Assembly: GCA_028023455.1 (NCBI GenBank)
Contig: JAQFVV010006200.1
Coordinates: forward strand, 9,102,521-9,166,520
Direction of reading: 5' to 3'
Origin: Epiperipatus broadwayi
Taxonomy: Eukaryota; Onychophora; Udeonychophora; Euonychophora; Peripatidae
DNA length: 64,000 nucleotides
Shown: one piece after another, positions 12,811 to 24,375 of the stretch
How the letters are laid out: every line of letters begins with the position of its first letter
Position numbering within the stretch: the first letter of the stretch is position 1
Notes under the pieces: generated by a model
The model's database searches: none
Told to the model about the DNA's origin: nothing
What the model saw: the letters and a program-made list of their open reading frames with translations, nothing else
Program-made: the position numbers and the translations under genes

Positions 12811-15237
12811 TATGAACTTTTATTTTATTTATTTAACATAAAATTTAAAATATTATTAAACTATTAAAAGTAGGTTAGGTACATTTATTAAATAATAACT
12901 TAAAAATAATATAATAATTAATTACATAAATTTATTTTTATAATTAATATAACACGGAATATTCTAATGAATGTTTATGAGTGAAAATGTGAATGATTTT
13001 TATTTTATGAAGCTGCAAATTCCGAAGAATGCTGGATAGCAGATTGGACATTATTATTATTATGGTAAAAACATTGTATAATGATTTTAATGAATTTAAT
13101 ATTTTTTTTTTTAGATCAACCAAATATTATGTTTTGTGGAATGAATGTATAGATATTTTAAGAAAACACATACATTATATTGGCAACGAACTTTATTAAA
13201 ATATGCATAAGTTTTAATTTATAATGTCAACATGATACAACATTACGTAAGAAGCTTAGAAATAATTATATGATTCTTTCATAAATAAATTTTGATATTT
13301 TATTATGTTGCGGTATTAAAGTTATATTTATTATTTATCTAAGTAATTATTTTTATTTTGCAAGTCAGAAAGGGATTTTTTAAAAGGAAGTCTATTTTAT
13401 TTATTTATTAGATAAGTGAAGTTACGTTTAGATAGAAGCTTATATTTGGATTGAAGTTTATTAGGTATAGACAATGTAGTATAGGTAGTTTAGATAATGA
13501 ATATTTTATTTAAAATTGATATTTATTTTCCGGAAATTTTAGATAAGTTTAGAATATGTTTTATAGATAGAAATTATTAGAAAGGATTAAAATAACACAT
13601 AAAGTAAAGTAGTGATTTTTACATAGAAAAGAATCATAAAATTTATCTAAGGTAATGCTTTATGAATTTGAAATTGATAAAGGATTTAAATAATAGTATT
13701 TGAACAGTACAGATATGTAATGCATATTTGATAAAATATAACAGGATTATATTAAGTAAAGTATAAGTACATCAATATTTATTTTACATTACAAGATACA
13801 TTAATTTTATAAAGCTATTAAGAATGCTAATAATAAAGTAAATATATGATGATACATTATAAATGGTAATACTTAATTAATGTAACTATTTAATTAGTAG
13901 ATCATGGTTTACACACTACATAAATAGTCTTGACTATATTATTATTTGTAGTAATTAAAGTACACTACTATTTATTTTTAAAAATCTAAGTTTTGAAAAA
14001 TACTATAATATTATTAGTATAGTATTTGAAGAAGTATAATTGTTGTTAAGCCATAATTAGTAAAGTATAAATCTTGTATTTGTAATCTTATTTTATTTGA
14101 TTTATTTTCTTAAATTCCAAAACTGTAAATAGTGTAAATAAATTTTATTTGAAGTTTTGTAAATAAATTTGTTAATTTGTTTTTAAAAGGTGTGAGTTTC
14201 ATTATTTTTACCACAGCTTTTGACATCAGATGATTTGAAATAAAATAATATTTGTACAAAAATGAATTGTTATTATTATTTAGAAAGAATACAATATTTG
14301 CTTAACATATTTTATAAGAAGATTGACATGAAAAAATATTAAATCATAAGATACTTATAATGCACTATAAGAATAAATATTGTTTATTGCCACGATTATT
14401 AAGTATAAGATTTGACTATTTTAAAATAAAGATACCATATGAAATAAAAGATATACATATAATTGTTTATTCATTTAATGATTGATTATATCATAAAAAT
14501 ATATGAGATTAAATTACACTTTAAGATTAGTATTATTTATTATTATTATTAAAATAAGTTAGTGTATTTAAGTTTGATATAAAATCCAATATACTTATTT
14601 ATAATTTATTATTATTTTAAAAAACTTAGAAGAACCTGAGATTATTTAATTATATTTTAAGTTAAAAATTAGGAATTATTTTAGTATTATTAAAGATATT
14701 TATTTCATTTAAAAGTCATAAGAATGCTATAGATGTAGTGGTAAGATGATAAGGTAGTGGTAGTATTCTTATGCCATTGAGACGGTATCTTGGGAGATAT
14801 TGACTCAGTGTAAATCTGCTTATTACTTTGTAACTTTACTTCACAGTCTCATAATTTTATAAATACTTATTTAATTAGTATAATCTAGAACTATATTGAT
14901 TTTGATGATTGATAATAAATTTAATTAAGATATGATAATATAAAAGTATATTAAAGATAGTTATGCAAATTTCAATTAAGCATAATAATGTAACTGAGCT
15001 AGTTGTATTTTAAACTATTTTATATATCAAGAAGTAAGGGTACAATATATATATACATTTATCTATAATATATTTTAATTTTAAAAGTAACCCATTATCA
15101 CATTCCTAATGGTTAATAAAAATAGTCAAACAACACATACATTCCTATGTGTATATAGTAAACTTGCATTTTTTTGAAATTTTGAAGTATATTCTTATTT
15201 TTCTCCTTTTACTTTCTTTGTATTTTTCCATATGTTC
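12811..15237. other. AT-rich non-coding stretch
   Basis: Only AT-rich sequence. A slightly GC-richer patch lies at 14730-14830, but I cannot assign it. Confidence 0.4.
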
Positions 15238-15318
15238 ATATATATTGCTTACAATAACTCCCCTTATATACACATTAATGCAAAAAAAAAATTTAATGAT
15301 TTCTTTATTTTCCTGACA

Positions 15319-15346
15319 GTTTCGATTATCCTGCAGTCTTCATCAG
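15319..15346 (-). ncRNA. Hammerhead-ribozyme-like motif, left arm
   Basis: On the minus strand, CTGATGA (15346-15340) is followed by a stem-II-like segment and an intact GAAAC (15323-15319). Stem II is damaged (GACTG against TAATC). The right-arm copy has the opposite damage. Stems I and III are short or unclear, so activity is doubtful. Confidence 0.45.
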
Positions 15347-15640
15347 AACTACAATATTGAATGATATAAACATATAACCATTACTTCACATACATATAAA
15401 TATATATGTATCAAAAATATATATATTCATATTCTCAAAAACTTAACATATATATAACCTACATATAAAAATACATACAAAAAAATATATCAAATACACA
15501 ATTTTATATTATTGTTAAAAACCTATTTTATTTTTAATTTTTTTAAAATTTTTAAAAACTACCCTTTAATACTTTTTTATCAATTTAACTTTATTTTCTA
15601 CTTTTTATCCATCATTTTTTTTCCCTATCTATCATTTTAC

Positions 15641-16022
15641 ATTATTATCTAATAAATATTTGAAAACCAGGCACTCTTCACAAACCTGGAGCTTAATTGT
15701 AAGTATAGGGGATTTGAACTCAGATTTTCAAGCACCCTTCAACTATTCACACTATCTCATACAACTGATACACATGACCACACACATGTAGAAAAGATAT
15801 ATAATCACCAATATATGTATTTCATGCTAAACCAGCACTCATCCGTTGGTCCAGATTATCATCTCCCATACATATATATAATCAGTGCTCAGTTTATATT
15901 AAGATTATATATCTTTTCTACATGTGTGTGGTCGTGTGTATCAGTTGTATGAGATAGTGTGAATAGTTGAAAAGTGCTTGAAAATCTGAGTTCAAATCCC
16001 CTATACTTATTATTATCTAATA
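15641..16022. mobile_element. Foldback element FB-1 with 14-bp TSD
   Basis: The element at 15655-16008 (354 bp) is almost entirely inverted repeat. The tract around TATAGGGGATTTGAACTCAG recurs inverted as CTGAGTTCAAATCCCCTATA, with the dispersed core repeat in the centre. It is flanked by ATTATTATCTAATA at 15641-15654 and 16009-16022. The right PLE arm, which lacks the insertion, reads straight through this target (TTATTATCTAATA near 18095), giving an empty site. A small hairpin (CCAGG...CCTGG) sits just inside the left end. Confidence 0.82.
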
Positions 16023-16639
16023 TATTTTATCTTTTATTTTAATACTTATAAATTGAATTTTTGCTATTTTATTATTTATAATCTTATTCTTTATTAATAA
16101 TTTTTATTTTTATTCTCTTTAATAATTTTCCTATTCATTTAAACTTGCCGATTTTAATCTCTTCTACCTTTTAAAATAACTGATTTTTTAAAAATTGTCT
16201 TATCTTCTTTTTATATATACTTCTTTAATTCAACCCCCTCTATTATCAATTTCCTTAACTTTTAATTCTATTTGAAAATTTAATCTTACAAACCTTTATA
16301 TATAAAATATACTTACAATTTTTTACCTATATTCACATATTAAACCTTTTATATACTTATTTTTATTTTCAATTAATCTTATAAATTAATACTATTTTAA
16401 ACTTATATTTTTATTTTTATTATCAATAATCTTATAAATTAATCCTTTTTTTAACTTATATTTTTATTTTTTATTTAAACCTGTATATATACACTAATCT
16501 CTTATTATTAATAATACCCCTATAAAAATGTTTACCCCCCCCCCTCACATCCCTATTCAAATTTGATTTTATCTTCTTAATTAATATTGCTTTTATTTTC
16601 CTATCCCTTTTTTCATTAGTCTATCCAATCATCTTTAAC

Positions 16640-17560
16640 TATCTTTCTCAAATGTATGCCCTGTTTCCATAGTATGAATATAAATTGGTGACTTTTTGTT
16701 CATACCTATGTTGAATTAACCTTGTAAAAATTGAACTTTTCGTTTCCTACATATTTAGTCCTTATCTTATTATTCTTACATGATCTACACTCTATCTGAT
16801 ATACCCCATTTATACATTTTTCTATTCCCTTAATATATTTGTTATCTAATATAGTCATTACATTTTTTTTTTTTTTTTTACTACCTTATATTTAATTACA
16901 TTATATATTTATTAATTTTTCTAATAATTTTATTAACACTCTTAGCTATATAATTATTATATGTTTTAACAATTATATACTCCTCCTTTTTTATGTTATT
17001 CTTTCTATATTTACCCCTCCCTTCCTCTCTATTAACTTATTTATATTTTTCTTCTGATAATTTTACATTCTTTTCTATTATCTTCTTTGGATATTAATTT
17101 TCTTTAAATTCTTTAACTGTTAATTCTATCCCTTTTTTATACTGCTCTTTATTTGAAGAATAATTAATAGCCCTACATACTCTTGAACTAATAATATTTA
17201 TCTTATATTTATTATCTATATTAGAATTCCAATTCATTATATTACTATTCCCATTCATTTTTTATACACTGATGTTTCTATTCTACATCTTCCCTTATTA
17301 TATATGTTTGAATACGATAACTTATTATTTTTCTCTCTTGCTATTGTAAATTTAATATTCTTATTTAATTTATTAATTTTTTCTAAATACCTATCTATAT
17401 GTCTTTGACTTATTAAAAATTAATAGGTAATCATCCACATTGGACCAATCTCCTCATCCATCATCTCTTTCTATTTCCTCCATATACCTATCAATATTTC
17501 CTCCATATACCTATCAATAGCCCTTTTTTCTTAAAAAAATATTCTCCATTAAATTCAAAT
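16640..17560 (-). pseudogene. PLE polyprotein remnant: RT motif C to GIY-YIG endonuclease
   Basis: Reading the minus strand across frameshifts and stops gives, in PLE order, four pieces. First is the RT active-site box NVDDYLLIF (VDD near 17430-17439). Second is a thumb tract INKLNKNIKFTIAREKNNKL followed by ETSVYKK. Third is a linker, MNWNS...RVCRAINYSSNKEQ...ENxYPKKI. Fourth is the GIY-YIG region: GVYQIECRSC (about 16778-16807), then KYVGNEKFNF and a tract corresponding to the 'TGHTF' block of PLEs. The RT fingers are not present. This is a dead copy. The combination of a YVDD-like RT box with a downstream GIY-YIG domain is specific to Penelope-like elements. Confidence 0.75.
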
Positions 17561-18381
17561 GTTATCTATTTACAAACATTATTTTTATAGGAGTATTATT
17601 AGTAATAAAAGATTAGTTTGTGTATGTATGTATAGAGATTGTATAGGCATATGAATAGAGGTTTGAATAAAAAAATAAAAATTCAAGTTTAAAATAGTAT
17701 TAATTTATGGGATTATTAATAATAAAAATATATAGATTATTAATAATAAAAATATAAGTATATAAAAGGTTTAATATGTGGATATAGGTAAAAAATTGTA
17801 TATATATATATAAAGGTTTTCAAGATAAAATTTTCAAATAGAATTAAAAGTCAAGGAAATTGATGATAGAGGGAGTTGAATTAAATGAGTATATATAAAA
17901 AGAAGATAAGAAATTTTGAAAAAATCAGTTGCTTTAAAAGATAGAGGAGATTAAGATAGATAAGTTTAAATGAATAGGAAAATTATTAGAGAATAAAAAT
18001 AAAAATTATTAATAAAGAATAAGATTAGAAATAATAAAATGGCAAAAGTTAAATTTATAGGCATTAAAATAAAAAATAAAAGATCAAATATATTAGATAA
18101 TAATGTAAAATGATGATAGAAAGAAAAAATGAAGGATAAAAAGTAGAAAATAAAGTTAAATTGATAAAGAAGTAATTAAAGGGTAGTTTTTAAAAAATTA
18201 AAAATAAAATAGGTTTTTTAAAAAAATAATATAAAATTGTGTATTTGATATGTCTTTTTTTGTATATATATGGATTATATATATATGTTTTTGAAGATAT
18301 TATGTATATATTTTTGATATATATATATTTATATGTATATGAAGTAATGATTATAATCTTATATCATTCAATATTGTAGCT

Positions 18382-18409
18382 CTGATGAAGACTGCAGGAC
18401 AGTCAAAAC
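18382..18409 (+). ncRNA. Hammerhead-ribozyme-like motif, right arm
   Basis: CTGATGA (18382-18388) precedes a perfect 5-bp stem II (GACTG 18390-18394, loop CAGGA, CAGTC 18400-18404). Next comes AAAAC, where the catalytic core expects GAAAC. The left-arm copy keeps GAAAC, so the ancestral arm probably had both the paired stem and the full core. Confidence 0.45.
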
Positions 18410-18689
18410 TATCAGGAAAATAAAGAAATCATTAAACAAAATTTTGCATTAAAATGTATAAGAGGGGAGTTATTGTAAGCAATATATATTGTTTGAAATT
18501 GTCTTTAATGTCACATTTCGAATCAAAACAAACATTAGCTTATAGCATTCTCTTTTGTATACTGATTCCTTGATAATGTTTTCTAAATCAAGAAGGAGTT
18601 AACAGTATTAAAAATATACATATACTGTGATACTGTAAACAATAGGCCATTAAACATTTAAAAAAAATATTGGAATTTTTTTAGGAATA

Positions 18690-18807
18690 TATGGACCCAT
18701 AAAGTTATGCCTCTCATTCTTAAGGATGCTTCTATAATTCCAATTTTTAAAAATAAAGGGAATAGACTACTTGCAATAATTATCAAGAATGTTATTATCC
18801 ACTACAG
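18690..18807 (+). pseudogene. LINE reverse transcriptase, N-terminal piece (LINE-2)
   Basis: The + strand encodes LKDASIIPIFKNKGNR and, after a frame change, LLSTTA. This matches the start of many LINE RT domains ('W..a.ivPifKkGdr..c.NYRgIsLLS'). The sequence stops at the 5' TSD of the hAT transposon and resumes after its 3' TSD at 23947 with RILLNRLLPVINERLPETQ. This is therefore one RT gene split by an insertion. It has frameshifts and is not functional. Confidence 0.75.
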
Positions 18808-19099
18808 CAGAACTGGACAATCTTTTCAACTGACTAACCATTTTCTTCTTTCCTTTTTTAAACAAAGGCGATAGTTTTTTGTATTAAAAAAAACTCCAAA
18901 GTATTTTAATATCATTATTATTCATTTATTTTTACTATTATATATTATAACATAAACATAAATTCATAAAACATAAATTATTATCTGTAATAAAAAGAAA
19001 TATTAATCTGATAAAAAAATGTAACATTTGCCACTACTTATTTTTTGATAAAGAATTTACATTCCGTTTCAATTTTAATAATAACAATGCACAAGGTAT

Positions 19100-22000
19100 T
19101 ATCCAAATTTTAATTGGTTATACGAGATCTTTGTTTTAATTTTATGAACTTCATTTTTAAAAAAAGTGTTCACATTTACATGTAGTCTCAAATAATGTCA
19201 TGCATTGTCAATCAAGTTGGTAATTCTTGAGAAGCCAAATTTTTAAAAAAATCAATATTAGAAAACTTCATAAATTTCATTTTTAAATTTGTTTTCTCTA
19301 GAAATTCTATAATCTTAGTGTGGTATTTTTCAGGAATTTTATTAATATCCAGATATCATGAAAAGATAATAAATCTTTCTTGGAATTCATTGTGCATGGT
19401 TATTAAAATATTGTATTTTTGTTTTGGATAACTATTATTAAAAATAGTAGTTAATATTGGAAAATTGATGAAATTATTGTTATTTAATCCTTTCCCAGCT
19501 CTATATGCTAATCCACGTCAATGTCTTTAGGTTGCTCGAAATCGGCCACTTTTTGAGATGCCGTAATCTTTATATGCTTGTTTGAAAGCTTAGAAAAAGT
19601 CCCATAAGATGCTCACCTCTTTCGAATTATGTACAAGTAAAAAATCAATAAATGTGATGTTGTAAGTCTAATAAAAGAAGGGGGCAGTCCGTTCTTGTCT
19701 CTGATTGGTTATTAATCGTAGAGGATAAAGAAAACCGCTTTCAATAAATTTTACCACTATGATTTCTTATGTTTCATTTCGAAAGTGATAAATGAATGTT
19801 TTAGATCATTTTAAGAGTATTTTTTGACATATTATTAATGATTTTGATAAAATATGCTAAAAATAAAATTATTTACTTTTCTGCAACGTAAAATTGAGAA
19901 AGAAATCACTGACATCAGCAACAGTTGTTAGTTGGTTACTAACTTTCCTTTCAGATTTGCCGCTATCGAATATTTTTATAATTATAAATAAAAATTTATT
20001 TTGAAAAAACTTTTGTTCACTTTCATAACCTGACAAATTATTAATATACTTTTTACAAATGAAACTAAAGTGAATATAATATTAAAAGATGAATGTATTT
20101 TTACGGTTGAGTTTGTGAATTGACCAATTAAAAGTTTAGAGTTTTATCTCACTCGGTCAATAAAATTAATCACCACTGCTTTTGAAAAAAATTTCAATTT
20201 TTTTTTTTTTTGAAGGGCACAAAACATATCCATATAATTCAATTTCTGAGTGATTTTCGTTTTTATTTTATTTAAGTCATTAAAAACAAATACAGGATAA
20301 TTATATACCTGTATCAATATATGTAATATATAGGGTATATGAGCACAGACTTTCACAACCCACCACTCCATCTCATATCACTGATACACTTGAACACATA
20401 TATGTCGAAAAAGATAAATAATCACCAATAACGTATTTCATGCTAAACCAGCAATCATTAGTTGGTCCAGATTATCATCTCTACACATATATGCAATAAA
20501 TGCTCTGATATATATTAAGATAGCCAATCGTCATACTTTGATGGACAGGCTTCAATTCACTCCACACTCCAACTCTTCAACCGTCCATCCAATTGAAAAT
20601 CTGATGATATACCCTATATATTACATATATTGATATAGGTATATAATTAGGCTGTATTTCAGTTATTACATAGTAGAGATGTCTGCCATCTCTTGTATAT
20701 GTATTAAATAGATTATGTCCTTTAGATGAGGGGTCAGATTGACTTTAGGTCAACATGGGTGTGACAAAAATCTCGGCCTCATGGTGGCCTTTGAGTGTTC
20801 CATCATTAGATTTTCAATTGGATGGATGGATTGAAGTGTTGGAGTGTGGAATGGATTGAAGCCTGTTCATTAAAGTATGAAAATTGGCTATCTTAATATA
20901 TATATATATGAGCATTTATTGCATATGTGTGTGTAGAGATGATAATCTGGACCAACTGATGATTGCTGGTTTAGCATGAAATATATTATTGGTGATTATT
21001 TATCTTTCAGCATATATGTGTTCAAGTCTATCAGTGATATGAGATGGAGTAGTGAGTGGTGGGTTTTAAAGTCTGTGCTCATATACCCTATATATTAAGT
21101 CATTAAAATAAATAGTTATATTATTAAGATTTGATAAATCAAACATTCTTTATTTAGTCAGTTCTGGTACAGGTTTTTCTTTAATTTCTTAGAAGAACTT
21201 TATTTAGTCTTTTAATTCAAAATATTTTTTTTAACGTAACATCTTTTGAAAACATCCAACTTTATGAACTTTATAATAATATGTTAAATCTCTGTAATTG
21301 GCTTCAAGATCTAAAAATTTTAAGAATTCTTGGCAGTCAAGTGCTGGGATTTAATTTCATGTATAGATTTAACCAAACAGTCAATATATTCTTAATTTTA
21401 ATAATTTTAGGACCCAAATTTTGTTGGTGAATTATGCAATGGAAATAAATTTTTCCTTGAATTCACTTTCATTCATATTATCATTGAAATGTGATAAAAT
21501 GCCTTTGTTCTTTCTAATCATCAGATTGGCTCTATCAATGTATATTTTGGACCAGTTATGGTATCCAAGGGTGAAGTTTAACATTACTCTTAATTTATTA
21601 AAGGTGTTCAGGATACCTATTTTAGTAATATTAAAATTTTGATTAATTACTTTCATCAAATACTAACAAATACCAATCAAAATAGGTAATTTTTTTCACT
21701 AATGACTTTCACATTTACTGAAGATTTTTCAGTTTATCTTATAATATTTCTTATAACTTACTCATATTATCAAATTTGGTTTTTTCTGTTCAGGGCAGAT
21801 TAATTCTACAATGGCTAGGATGCAATCTTTTATAAACTTCCCATCAGAAAAATGGTTTTGAATTTTTATATATTTTTTTAAATAATGTAACTTGATTTTA
21901 CACAATTTTCTGGCTCATTTGCACTTTTTATTAATACTACTTACTTAAGCTTCTTTTCAAGATTTCTATGTTAATATTTCTTTTTTTTTTCTAACAATTT

Positions 22001-22230
22001 TGTTATAATTAAAATGTTTGGATGAATTGTCCTCTTAATATTGTGCCTGTTATTAACTGAAATACTTTCTAGACATATCAGGCACTTCAGTTTATTATTT
22101 TTTTCTATAAAAAAAATATGTGTTGATCCATTTCTATTGAAATGCATGATTTTCTGTGTCAGTTTTGGTTATCTTACTGTTGTCATCTTATTAAAAGAAA
22201 TTAAATGCAAAATGACAATAAGAAAATAAA
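19100..22230 (-). pseudogene. GTF2IRD2/ZMYM-like hAT transposase remnant
   Basis: Minus-strand frames give, in order, a zinc-finger tract KCLICLESISVNNRHNIKR (about 22090-22030), SDGKFIKDCILAIVELICPE (about 21840-21790), and degenerate sequence to a tract YKVHKVGCFQKMLR then NITIYFNDLNKIKTKI. The last is interrupted by FB-2 in the FNDL codons. Then come YMDMFCALQ (about 20210) and, after an unexplained gap at 19500-20140, HNEFQERFIIF (about 19400). This order matches the GTF2IRD2-like hAT transposase family. Stops and frameshifts are frequent, so it is inactive. Exact ends are uncertain. Confidence 0.7.
20272..21108. mobile_element. Foldback element FB-2 with 14-bp TSD
   Basis: The element at 20286-21094 (809 bp) has inverted arms of about 300 bp: GGGTATATGAGCACAGACTT near 20333 recurs inverted at about 21070-21090. 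Between them is a spacer of about 150 bp. The TSD TTAAGTCATTAAAA lies at 20272-20285 and 21095-21108. The insertion duplicated the FNDL codons of the hAT transposase. A copy of the left 55 bp lies inverted at 20607-20665. The terminal tract TATAGGG...CAGA matches FB-1, and both share the core repeat. There is no ORF, so it is non-autonomous. Confidence 0.85.
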
Positions 22231-22350
22231 GTAAAATTCAAGTTTTACTTTTGTTAGTATATAAGATTATGTGAAAATCATTATAAAACAAACAATGCTA
22301 TCAATATCATAGATGAAATATATAATCAGATAGACCACACTATATACATA

Positions 22351-23696
22351 ATTTGTTCCGTGCTAGTATTATAGATAAAGACGCCATTCGATAGCGTTGT
22401 TTTCTCGCTAAAACTATAAAATATGAACATTCCCAGGCCGTTGATTTTAATCATTTTGATGTGTTTTTTTGTAATGCAAAAATAAAATAAAAAACAAAAT
22501 CATCTTTTTTAAATATTATTTTTTATTAACATATACAAATTAAATGATAACAGTAAATGTAAAATAAAATCAACAAATTACAATTTGATTCGTGTTTTTT
22601 ATTTTGCTTTATTAGAAAAAACAATTTTCTATCAGATACTTTTTTAGTGGGGTTACAGCTTTTTTTGTTGTTGTTGTTTAAAAACTCATAATCGGAATAA
22701 AAAGTAAAATTTCTTAGTCTTTCTTTTAAATTTTAATTTTTACAGACAAACAGATATTATTGTGTTACCGCTATTTTTTACTTTTTTAGTCTTCGTTTTA
22801 CATTTTAGTTTTTTACAGACAAACAGATATTACCGCTATTTTTTACTTCAAATAGAATGACAACAAAAAGTAAAAGTAGGGTTAGGTTTAGGGTTAGGGT
22901 TCTGTTGTTTGTAATGCTAAAATAAAAAATATCAACATCGTACTTTTTGTAAATACTTATTTTTTATTAACATATATAAAATAAATGATAACAATAAACG
23001 TAAAATATATTCAACAAAGTATAACAGTAGTCTGAGAAAAGAAAGAAAGTAAAAATTTTTAAACAACAACAAATATATATATAAAATGTCTTCTTTACTT
23101 ATTAACCATGTTTATAATATATGCTTTTTATGAAATTTAAAAAAAGAGTGTAGAATTGTACTTTTCTTACTGGATATTTTTGTGTTTCCGCTATTTTTTA
23201 CTTTAAAAATAAACACACAGTAGAATATTGTTTGTCTCGTGGAATATTACGAACAGTACGTTACTTGACGCGTTACCTAATTCCAACTCACTTTACACAT
23301 ATATCTTGTCAACATTTTCCCACTTAAAACTTCAATACAGTACGGTGTAAAAAGTCTGATAATTATTACTTTAGAAAATCTGAACATTTCAATACTTTAA
23401 AAAAAAAAAATTAAATCAAAATATTTCCATCCAATCAAATATACACACCCTCTCACCAAGCCGTAACAGTTTTATAAATTGTGCGAATTCACCAAATTTG
23501 TTTGCTGCTATGCAGCATACATGCTGTACTGCAACACGACATAGCGGCCTGCAATCTGTAGCACAATAAAAAAGTTGTATTATAGAAAATGCGGGTTTGA
23601 ACGTGTCGGCCGCGGAAACGGCATTTTTATGTGTTTTAGCACGAAAACGGCGCCATAGAGTGGCGTCTTTAGCTATAAGACTAGAACCATTTGTTC
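22351..23696. mobile_element. TIR element GG-1 with 8-bp TSD
   Basis: The element at 22359-23688 (1330 bp) has terminal inverted repeats of about 65 bp (CTAGTATTATAGATAAAGAC at left; inverted GTCTTTAGCTATAAGACTAG at right) and a perfect 8-bp TSD, ATTTGTTC. Each TIR holds a GCCA..C.ATGGCG palindrome. Inside are direct repeats (22460-22580 against 22905-23030) and a repeated CCGCTATTTTTTACTT tract. There is no ORF. The TIR aligns with that of GG-2 at 26688-28127. Eight-bp TSDs and GG termini recall Merlin-like elements, but I cannot confirm the superfamily. Confidence 0.8.
22877..22901 (+). repeat. Short TTAGGG-like tract inside GG-1
   Basis: About four telomere-like units (TAGGG, TTAGG, TTTAGGG, TTAGGG) run in a row between the two internal direct repeats of GG-1. 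It is too short for a telomere relic. Confidence 0.6.
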
Positions 23697-23946
23697 AAAT
23701 ATTGCACTTTTCGTAGAATGAACTAGAAGTATTATAAAAACTGGAGAAAAGAAAAGATGTGATTGAGAAAATAGCAAATATTTTATTTTATTTAATTCTT
23801 AATTTAGTATTTGCACTATGCACATAATTAAATATAAATTTTATCCAGCACTATTTTATATATGTGATTTTAAAAATATCTGAGAGCTGGATTGAGAGCC
23901 TTTAGATTTGAGCTTTGAGCCTAACGTTTCCATACTTGCATTACAG

Positions 23947-24375
23947 CAAGGGTACCTTTTAAGGATTTTGTTGAATAGGTTGCTTCCAGTCATAAATGAA
24001 AGGTTACCAGAGACTCAATATGGTTTTTAAAAAAAATCAAGAAGCATTATAGTCATGGTTTTTGTAGCCACGCAAATGTAAGTAAAACATCAGCATAAAA
24101 AAATGATTTATATATTGCCTTTATTGATTTGATTCAAGGCATTTGACTTGATTAATCAATCAGGCCTATGGCAGTGTTTGAAATTAGTTTCTTGTCAACA
24201 AAAACCTATTTGTATTACACATCTTCTACATGATGGAACAAGTGCAAGTGTATTACCAAAGTGGAAAATCTGAGGTATTTGAAATGAAAATTGGTGTTAA
24301 ACAAGTATGTGTATTTGCCTCAATAGTATTTTCAATTTTTATGCTAGTTGTCTTTAGAACTATTTATAGATGGCT
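23947..24375 (+). pseudogene. LINE-2 reverse transcriptase, palm region
   Basis: This continues the RT gene split by the hAT element: NRLLPVINERLPETQYGF, then DLIKAFDLINQSGLW (RT motif A, catalytic D; FIDL-type box by alignment), HDGTSASV, and a motif B-like segment GVKQVCVFASIVFSIF, where the family usually has GVKQGC. Frames shift several times. The downstream YADD box is not on this strand; it lies inverted at 25763-25774. Confidence 0.75.

Larger units (their letters stand above)
15238..18489 (-). mobile_element. Penelope-like retroelement with long inverted terminal arms
   Basis: A degenerate Penelope-like element (PLE) lies on the minus strand. Its ends are inverted copies: GCTTACAATAACTCCCC at 15247 recurs inverted at 18464-18480, and the arms match on to about 16560 (left) and from about 17620 (right). 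The left arm carries an inserted foldback element (15655-16008) that the right arm lacks. The core, about 16640-17560, holds RT and GIY-YIG remnants. Both arms carry a hammerhead-like motif. PLEs are known for terminal repeats in direct or inverted order and for hammerhead motifs there. The missing RT N-terminus indicates truncation or partial inverted duplication. Confidence 0.8.
18800..23946 (-). mobile_element. hAT DNA transposon inserted in LINE-2, 8-bp TSD
   Basis: The element (18808-23938) begins CAGAACTGG and ends CCATACTTG, so the ends are imperfect inverted repeats (CAGAACTGG against CAAGTATGG). Flanks are CACTACAG (18800-18807) and CATTACAG (23939-23946), an 8-bp TSD with one mismatch as expected for hAT. 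It sits inside the LINE RT 'LLS' region. Removing the two later insertions inside it (FB-2 and GG-1) leaves about 3.0 kb, a normal size for an autonomous hAT. The transposase lies on the minus strand (about 22230 to 19100) and is decayed. Confidence 0.8.

Noticed and set aside
11700-14170. Complete LTR retrotransposon
   Set aside because: No matching second LTR, primer-binding site or gag/pol frames could be found by reading.
22877-22901. Chromosome end or fusion point
   Set aside because: Only about four imperfect units, lying inside a transposon.
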